A DNA stretch of 27,722 bases. It comes from Bacillota bacterium. GTDB taxonomy: Bacteria; Bacillota; Clostridia; Christensenellales; SZUA-584. Position 1 is the stretch's first letter, and every line of letters starts with the position of its first letter. Below are positions 23,695 to 27,722 of the stretch, one piece after another. A program made the position numbers and the translations under genes. The stretch is taken from positions 1-27,722 of the forward strand of contig JAEZHF010000067.1 in assembly GCA_023416745.1 (NCBI GenBank), written 5' to 3'. A model generated the notes under the pieces. The model did not search any database and had not been told where the DNA came from. It saw nothing but the letters and a program-made list of their open reading frames with translations.

Positions 23695-24728
23695 TGAAGA
23701 ATAAAAAAAGCGTATCCATTTCAAAACTCATCAATGATAACCGCGCCTACATGCTCGTGGTGGTGATGTGCATACTGGGGATATTCGCAAAAAATTTCTT
23801 CACTCTGTACAATATTAAATCCATACTGGACTCCACCGTGCTGTATGCGCTGATTGGGATTGGCTTTACATTATGCATGATCGCCGGTCATCTGGATCTC
23901 TCGGTGGGATATTTATCCAACCTCGGCGCGGTGATGGTGATGGGCATCCACACGCTTCAAAAGCTGCCATGGGCGGTGGCTTTTCCGATAGCGCTGGCAG
24001 CCGGGCTGCTGGTGGGTATCATCAACGGGCTGCTGGTCTCAAAGGGTCGGATACACTCGTTCATCGTGACGCTCGGCATGCAGTTTGTGCTCAAAGGGTT
24101 TATGTATATCTACTGCAACGGCGCGGAAATCGGGGATAAAGGCGATTACGGTTTTGCAGATACCCTGAACAAGTTCCTTCAGCCGCTGCCGTTCACGCCC
24201 AAGGCGCTGATCGCCATCGCTGTGGTGGTGCTGCTGGCCATAGTACTTAAGAATACGCGGTTCGGGCGCAATATTTACATTATGGGCGGCAATGCGGAGA
24301 CGGCTTTTTTGGGCGGCATCAACAGCACCGCCACGACGGTCGCCGTGTTCGGTATATCCGGTATCGTATCCGCACTCGGCGGCGCCCTGTTCGCCATCGC
24401 GCAGTCATCCGCGGCGCCCAACATGGGCGAGAAGGGCATCGCTCCGCTGATGGTGGCGCTGGCCGCCACGATTATCGGGGGGACGTCCACCGACGGCGGC
24501 AAGGGCAGCGTTTGGAAAACCTTCGTATCGGTTCTGGGACTGATGGCGATGTTCAACGTGCTCACGGCGCTGGTGGGTAAATATGAAGTTCAGATACTCT
24601 CCAACGGTATCGTCCTGGGCGCGGTGGTGCTGTTTGAGACAATCACGTTCTACTACACCAGAAAGAAAATCGGTATCCGGTCTCAGCTGCTCATTGAATA
24701 TGAGCAAAAGAAGGCTGCCGCAAAATAA
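23694..24728 (+). CDS. Sugar ABC importer permease, second subunit (RbsC type)
   Basis: A 344-residue permease homologous to the first subunit. It has a hydrophobic segment from about residue 20 (MLVVVMCILGIFAKNFFTLY), then GIGFTLCMIAGHLDLSVGYL, the GRIHSFIVTLGMQFVLKG region, the coupling loop IYIMGGNAETAFLGGINS and IIGGTSTDGGKGSVWKT. The C-terminus is cytoplasmic and charged (EYEQKKAAAK). It is coupled to the preceding gene by a 1-base stop/start overlap and has only a weak ribosome site of its own, so it depends on translation of the first permease. The binding-protein gene follows after 50 bases. Confidence 0.93.
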   Translation: MKNKKSVSISKLINDNRAYMLVVVMCILGIFAKNFFTLYNIKSILDSTVLYALIGIGFTLCMIAGHLDLSVGYLSNLGAVMVMGIHTLQKLPWAVAFPIALAAGLLVGIINGLLVSKGRIHSFIVTLGMQFVLKGFMYIYCNGAEIGDKGDYGFADTLNKFLQPLPFTPKALIAIAVVVLLAIVLKNTRFGRNIYIMGGNAETAFLGGINSTATTVAVFGISGIVSALGGALFAIAQSSAAPNMGEKGIAPLMVALAATIIGGTSTDGGKGSVWKTFVSVLGLMAMFNVLTALVGKYEVQILSNGIVLGAVVLFETITFYYTRKKIGIRSQLLIEYEQKKAAAK

Positions 24729-24778
24729 AAAGATTAGTTTCGCCCTGGGAGGGGCTAAATAATAACAGGAGGAAGAAA

Positions 24779-26020
24779 ATGAAGAGATTACTGGTTTTAG
24801 TCTTTACTATCATCATGGTTCTCTCGGTTGCAGCTTGTGCGCCGAAGACCGAAGCACCGCAAACACCGGCTACCGAAGCTCCGGCCGAAGCGCCGGTTGA
24901 GGAACCGGCAGAAGCGCCGGCAGAAGCGCCGGCAGAAGCGCCCGCGGGCGGGGAACTGGCTGACCCGTCTTCGGTGATGTCGACCGATGGACAGGTACTG
25001 ATGCCTGAGCTGACAGTCAAGGATTTCCCGGCGCGCCCCGCTGATCCGGAAGCGCTGCCCGAAGATGATGCCGGCCGTTATTATGATATGGAATACGCCG
25101 GTTGGGATGCTGAAGCGAAAGTGAACATACCCGCTTCTCCGGCGGACGGCCCTGAAGGCAAGAAGGTTATACTGATCGTTCATGGTGACCACCCCTGGAC
25201 AACGGCTTATATCAATGGTGCTCAGAAAGCATGCGATTTCTTCGGCATGGAACTGGAAGCCTGGAGCCCGAACTGGGACGTGAACGTACAGAACCAGCTG
25301 ATTGACCAGGCGATCAACGCGAAGCCGGATGCCATCGGCCTGATCCCGCTGAACGCTGAGTCTGCGACCCAGCAGTTCCGCAAAATCAACGAAGCCGGCA
25401 TCCCGGTGTTCGGCACCAACACGCTGCCGACGTCCGACGCGATGAAGTACATGATCAGCTGGACCGGTCCGGACGACTGGGGCCAGATGAGACTGCTCGC
25501 CGGCAAGCTCGCAACAGCGATGAACAACGAAGGTGGCATCTGCTACGTTACCCACAATCCCGGTACGTCTCCGTATTTCGCCCGTACCTACGGCCCGATC
25601 ACGGAGTTCAAGAAGATCGCTCCGGACATCAAGACGCTGGATATTCAGTCTCCCGGCTTCGATGCTGTGGCCTGCAAGCAGGTTGTGTCCGACTGGATCA
25701 CCCGTTTCGGCGGTGACCTCAAGGCGATATTCCTGGCTGACGACTCCGCACAGGCCATCGGCACCATTGATGCGCTGAAAGCGGCCGGACGCGAAGACAT
25801 ACTCGTGGTGGCTGCCGGTAACTCCAAGCAGGGCATGGACCTTGTGAAGAGCGGCGACCTGCTGGCGATCAACTACCAGACCGCTGAAGGCGACGGCGCT
25901 GCTGTCTGCTACAGCATGGCCAAGTGGTTTGCCGGACAGGATGTTCCCGCGATCGGTTATCTGGCGCAGGATATCATCACTCCTGACAACGTGGACGGCT
26001 TCTATCCGCCGCAGTGGTAA
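24779..26020 (+). CDS. Sugar ABC importer lipoprotein, periplasmic-binding-protein type
   Basis: Extracellular membrane-anchored sugar-binding protein of 413 residues. Signal peptide residues 1-19 with lipobox LSVAAC (Cys20), then a long Ala/Pro/Glu linker (about 22-58), partly built from a 12-base tandem repeat. A further acidic stretch (to about 120) precedes the type I periplasmic-binding fold (Peripla_BP_4): VILIVHGDHPWTTAYINGAQ, DQAINAKPDAIGLIPLNAES, KINEAGIPVFGTNT, AIFLADDSAQAIGTIDALKA, MAKWFAGQDVP. Placing the binding protein last, after ATPase and permeases, is less usual. AGGAGGA gives it a strong ribosome site, and a perfect terminator follows the stop. The exact sugar cannot be read from sequence; mutarotase and fucI downstream favour L-fucose or a close relative. 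Confidence 0.93.
   Translation: MKRLLVLVFTIIMVLSVAACAPKTEAPQTPATEAPAEAPVEEPAEAPAEAPAEAPAGGELADPSSVMSTDGQVLMPELTVKDFPARPADPEALPEDDAGRYYDMEYAGWDAEAKVNIPASPADGPEGKKVILIVHGDHPWTTAYINGAQKACDFFGMELEAWSPNWDVNVQNQLIDQAINAKPDAIGLIPLNAESATQQFRKINEAGIPVFGTNTLPTSDAMKYMISWTGPDDWGQMRLLAGKLATAMNNEGGICYVTHNPGTSPYFARTYGPITEFKKIAPDIKTLDIQSPGFDAVACKQVVSDWITRFGGDLKAIFLADDSAQAIGTIDALKAAGREDILVVAAGNSKQGMDLVKSGDLLAINYQTAEGDGAAVCYSMAKWFAGQDVPAIGYLAQDIITPDNVDGFYPPQW
24905..24940 (+). repeat. Three perfect 12-bp tandem repeats in the lipoprotein linker
   Basis: Three exact copies of CCGGCAGAAGCG encode repeated Pro-Ala-Glu-Ala in the flexible linker between the lipid anchor and the sugar-binding domain. The unit is a multiple of three, so slippage would change linker length without breaking the frame. 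Confidence 0.8.
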
Positions 26021-26037
26021 TCATTTAGTGACAGTAA

Positions 26038-26070
26038 AGAGGAGGGCTGATCAGCCCTCCTCTATTATTG
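26038..26070 (+). terminator. Perfect-palindrome terminator after the sugar importer
   Basis: AGAGGAGGGCT (26038-26048) pairs perfectly with AGCCCTCCTCT (26053-26063) around a GATC loop, 17 bases after the lipoprotein stop. Only a short T-containing tail (ATTATTG) follows, so readthrough into the mutarotase gene may be partial. Confidence 0.8.
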
Positions 26071-26095
26071 CAGGGGCCCCAGAAAGACGATGGCT

Positions 26096-26140
26096 TTTTG
26101 AGGTGTGGCAGAATGCCTTATAATATATAACGTTATAAGG
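26096..26140 (+). promoter_or_regulatory. Promoter with overlapping inverted-repeat operator before the mutarotase gene
   Basis: TATAAT at 26119-26124 with TTTTGA at 26096-26101 (17-bp spacer) is a plausible promoter, starting near 26131. A perfect inverted repeat, CCTTATAA (26116-26123) and TTATAAGG (26133-26140), covers the -10 box and the start site and ends at the ribosome site GGGAGG (26139-26144). A repressor bound there would block the promoter; as RNA the arms could pair and hide part of the ribosome site. Confidence 0.5.
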
Positions 26141-26151
26141 GAGGAAGAATT

Positions 26152-26484
26152 ATGAAAAATCTGAAAAGGTACGGTTCGGTGATAGCGGTAAGACCTGAAA
26201 AGCTGGAGTACTATATAAAGCTCCATGCCAACCCATGGCCGGAAATTACCGCGATGATCAAAGAGTGCAACATCCAGAATTATTCCATCTATTATAAAGA
26301 CGGCTTGCTCTTTGGCTATTATGAATACGTTGGAGATGATTATGAAGCCGATATGGCCAAAATGGCAGCCGACCCGATGACGCAAAAATGGTGGGACGAA
26401 TGCAAGCCCTGCCAGCAGCCGCTGGAGACGCGCCAGCCCGGGGAGTGGTGGGCGGATATGAAGGAATTGTTCCATCTGGATTGA
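26152..26484 (+). CDS. L-rhamnose mutarotase family protein (L-fucose/L-rhamnose anomer interconversion)
   Basis: A small cytoplasmic protein of 110 residues of the RhaM family (dimeric alpha/beta barrel), which speeds interconversion of alpha and beta anomers of 6-deoxyhexoses for the following isomerase. Family features are RYGSVIAVRPEKLEYYIKLH with Tyr21 and His25 (catalytic His22 in E. coli RhaM), NPWPEI, NYSIYYKDGLLFGYYEY and the paired Trp80-Trp81 in MTQKWWDECKP. Length is normal. Because fucI is two genes downstream, L-fucose is the likelier sugar than L-rhamnose. GGGAGG lies 8-13 nt before the ATG. It is the first gene of a short operon with the UroD-like gene and fucI behind its own promoter. 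Confidence 0.85.
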   Translation: MKNLKRYGSVIAVRPEKLEYYIKLHANPWPEITAMIKECNIQNYSIYYKDGLLFGYYEYVGDDYEADMAKMAADPMTQKWWDECKPCQQPLETRQPGEWWADMKELFHLD

Positions 26485-26498
26485 CAGAGGCAGCTAAT

Positions 26499-27554
26499 AT
26501 GAATCATAAAGAAAGAGGGCTTGCGCCCTTCAAAAGAGCCGCGGCAGACCGGTTTCCGTTCTGGTATGGCGCATCTCCCGCTTTTACCGAAAAGCTGGTG
26601 CGGTATCTCGGCGCGAAGGACGAGGATACGGCGCTTTACGATATTATCGGCATCGATTATAAGACCATACGCCCGAAATACGTCGGCCCTGCCTTGGCGC
26701 AGCATGAAGACGGTTCCGTTGATACGGACTGGGGTATCAGGCGCGGCGGGCTGCATTACGGGCAGGCGCTGAACCATCCGATGGCCGGATTTGAGACGAT
26801 CCGGGAGGTGGAGGCTTACGCTTTTCCCAATCCGGATCATTACGATACAAAGATCAGCGAGACGCAGCGCGCCTGGGCGAAGAACCATTGCTGCATCGGC
26901 GGCACCTGGGCGCCTTTTTTTCATGACTCCACCGAGCTTGTCGGCATGGAGAAATTTTTTATTGATATGTACGTCAATCCGGCGCTGGTGGAAGCGATCA
27001 TTGAAAAGTGCTTTGCTTTCTACTATGAAGTGGACCGTCGCGTGTTTGAAAACAATCCCGGTGTGATCGATATGTACTTCATCGGCAACGACTTCGGATC
27101 GCAGCGTGCGCTTTTGCTGTCTCCGGATATGTGGCGGAAATTCTATAAGCCGTGGATAAAGAAGCTGATTGCACAGGCGAGAGACCATGGCTGCGTGACA
27201 GCCGTGCATTCGTGCGGGACAATCTATGAGATAATACCGGATCTGATTGAGATCGGCGTGGACGCCGTAAATCCCATACAGGTCAACGCGGAGCATATGG
27301 ATCCGCAGGACCTGATGGACCGGTTCGGAAGCGATATCGTTTTCTTCGGCGGCATCGATGAAAACGACATTCTCCTGAACGGCACGGAAAAAGCCGTCCG
27401 CGATGAAACGCGGCGTATCATCGATGTCTTGGGCAGCAAAGGGCGCTATATTGTGGCCGCGTCGCACGACTACCTGCTGCCGGAGTTACCGCCGCAGAAT
27501 GTTTACGCAATGTTTGATGAGGCCATGCGATACGGCACCGGAAGTAGGGCTTGA
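26499..27554 (+). CDS. UroD-family protein in the deoxysugar operon
   Basis: A protein of 351 residues with the uroporphyrinogen decarboxylase-like barrel. The ATG at 26499 (AGAGG upstream, 14 bases after the mutarotase stop) gives the family-like N-terminus MNHKERGLAPFKRAAADRFP; the longer upstream frame overlaps the mutarotase gene. Landmarks are CCIGGTWAPFFHDSTELVGM, VIDMYFIGNDFGSQRALLLS, AVHSCGTIYEIIPDLIEIG (His237, Cys239), VNPIQVNAEHMDP and VFFGGIDENDIL. It keeps the H-x-C pair but has no Cys at the third zinc position (GGIDEND). It sits between a deoxysugar mutarotase and L-fucose isomerase, so a sugar-related reaction is plausible and heme synthesis is not. Possible roles are demethylation of a methylated sugar or an unrelated carbon-carbon chemistry. 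The substrate is unknown. Confidence 0.82.
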   Translation: MNHKERGLAPFKRAAADRFPFWYGASPAFTEKLVRYLGAKDEDTALYDIIGIDYKTIRPKYVGPALAQHEDGSVDTDWGIRRGGLHYGQALNHPMAGFETIREVEAYAFPNPDHYDTKISETQRAWAKNHCCIGGTWAPFFHDSTELVGMEKFFIDMYVNPALVEAIIEKCFAFYYEVDRRVFENNPGVIDMYFIGNDFGSQRALLLSPDMWRKFYKPWIKKLIAQARDHGCVTAVHSCGTIYEIIPDLIEIGVDAVNPIQVNAEHMDPQDLMDRFGSDIVFFGGIDENDILLNGTEKAVRDETRRIIDVLGSKGRYIVAASHDYLLPELPPQNVYAMFDEAMRYGTGSRA

Positions 27555-27592
27555 AAAAACAATATAAATGTTATAAAAGGGGGACATTCAAT

Positions 27593-27722
27593 ATGAAGAT
27601 CGGGATACGGCCGACGATAGACGGACGGGAAAGAGGCGTGCGCGAAACGCTGGAAGTCCAGACGATGGATATGGCGAAGAGCGCGGCCGCGCTGATCAGC
27701 GGCAATCTGAAGGACAGGGAAG
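27593..27722 (+). CDS. fucI: L-fucose isomerase, N-terminal part (cut by window edge)
   Basis: The first 43 codons of L-fucose isomerase, which converts L-fucose to L-fuculose (and D-arabinose to D-ribulose) with Mn2+. The N-terminus KIGIRPTIDGRERGVRE, followed by LEVQTMDMAKSAAALI, matches the start of FucI closely. AAGGGGG about ten bases before the ATG at 27593 supports the start. The gene follows the UroD-like gene after 38 bases and continues beyond the window, so completeness and metal ligands cannot be checked. No L-fuculokinase is seen in the window; the aldolase at 8224 could perform the later cleavage step. Confidence 0.88.
   Translation, partial: MKIGIRPTIDGRERGVRETLEVQTMDMAKSAAALISGNLKDRE

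Noticed and set aside
24880..24960. CRISPR-like or regulatory direct repeats
   Set aside because: The repeats are 12-bp coding repeats for a Pro/Ala/Glu lipoprotein linker, without spacers.
24797..25555. Long minus-strand open frame of about 250 codons inside the sugar-binding lipoprotein gene
   Set aside because: It is fully antisense to a well-supported gene and gives an Arg/Cys/His-rich product with no recognisable domain. The same applies to long antisense frames at 4611-5420, 15003-15725, 21909-22733 and 26340-27467.
1..27722. Bacterial microcompartment shell genes
   Set aside because: I looked for the short shell proteins that the aldolase tail would imply and found none in the window, so encapsulation remains a hypothesis.

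Overview
The window looks like a chromosomal piece of an anaerobic Firmicute, probably a Clostridia-type gut or environmental organism. This is inferred from strong AGGAGG-type ribosome sites, sigma-A-like promoters, lipoprotein substrate-binding proteins with Ala/Pro/Glu linkers, a CwlD-like amidase, YesM/YesN-type two-component proteins, and GC-rich genes separated by AT-rich spacers. No rRNA, tRNA, CRISPR array, insertion sequence or phage gene was found.

Left part (1-11.3 kb): a nucleoside and 5'-deoxy-ribose salvage neighbourhood. A 5'-truncated class III aminotransferase remnant lies at the left edge, followed by adenine deaminase on the minus strand. Divergent to it, behind a long leader with an apparent internal terminator, is a complete BMP-type (nucleoside-family) ABC importer: lipoprotein, double ATPase and two permeases. 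After an AT-rich spacer comes a class II aldolase with a long Pro/Cys-rich linker and a C-terminal amphipathic helix that resembles a bacterial-microcompartment encapsulation peptide. Next are a broken CoA-disulfide-reductase-like gene fused by deletion to a broken methylthioribose kinase, then an intact methylthioribose-1-phosphate isomerase (mtnA). Isomerase plus aldolase is the core of the 'DHAP shunt' that turns 5-deoxyribose or 5-methylthioribose phosphates into DHAP plus an aldehyde. A headless LacI-family remnant ends this block.

Middle (11.3-17.4 kb): a spacer with a good promoter and a strong hairpin, a membrane-anchored N-acetylmuramoyl-L-alanine amidase, gene debris, and then a minus-strand operon of three different UroD-fold proteins (the fold of corrinoid-dependent methyltransferases) followed by a corrinoid protein that has lost its B12-binding Rossmann domain.

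Right part (17.5-27.7 kb): a YesM-like histidine kinase and YesN-like response regulator (minus strand) are divergent from a ribose/fucose-type sugar ABC importer (double ATPase, two permeases, lipoprotein). After a perfect terminator and a new promoter come an L-rhamnose/L-fucose mutarotase-family protein, a fourth UroD-fold protein and the start of L-fucose isomerase (cut by the window edge). This side therefore handles a 6-deoxyhexose such as L-fucose. The aldolase on the left belongs to the family that also cleaves L-fuculose-1-phosphate.

The most interesting ideas are a possibly microcompartment-targeted aldolase shared by a 5-deoxyribose and a fucose route, and four UroD-fold proteins around a deoxysugar uptake locus, which might remove methyl groups from O-methylated deoxysugars. 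At least five genes in the left and middle parts are fragments, so part of the window is decaying.
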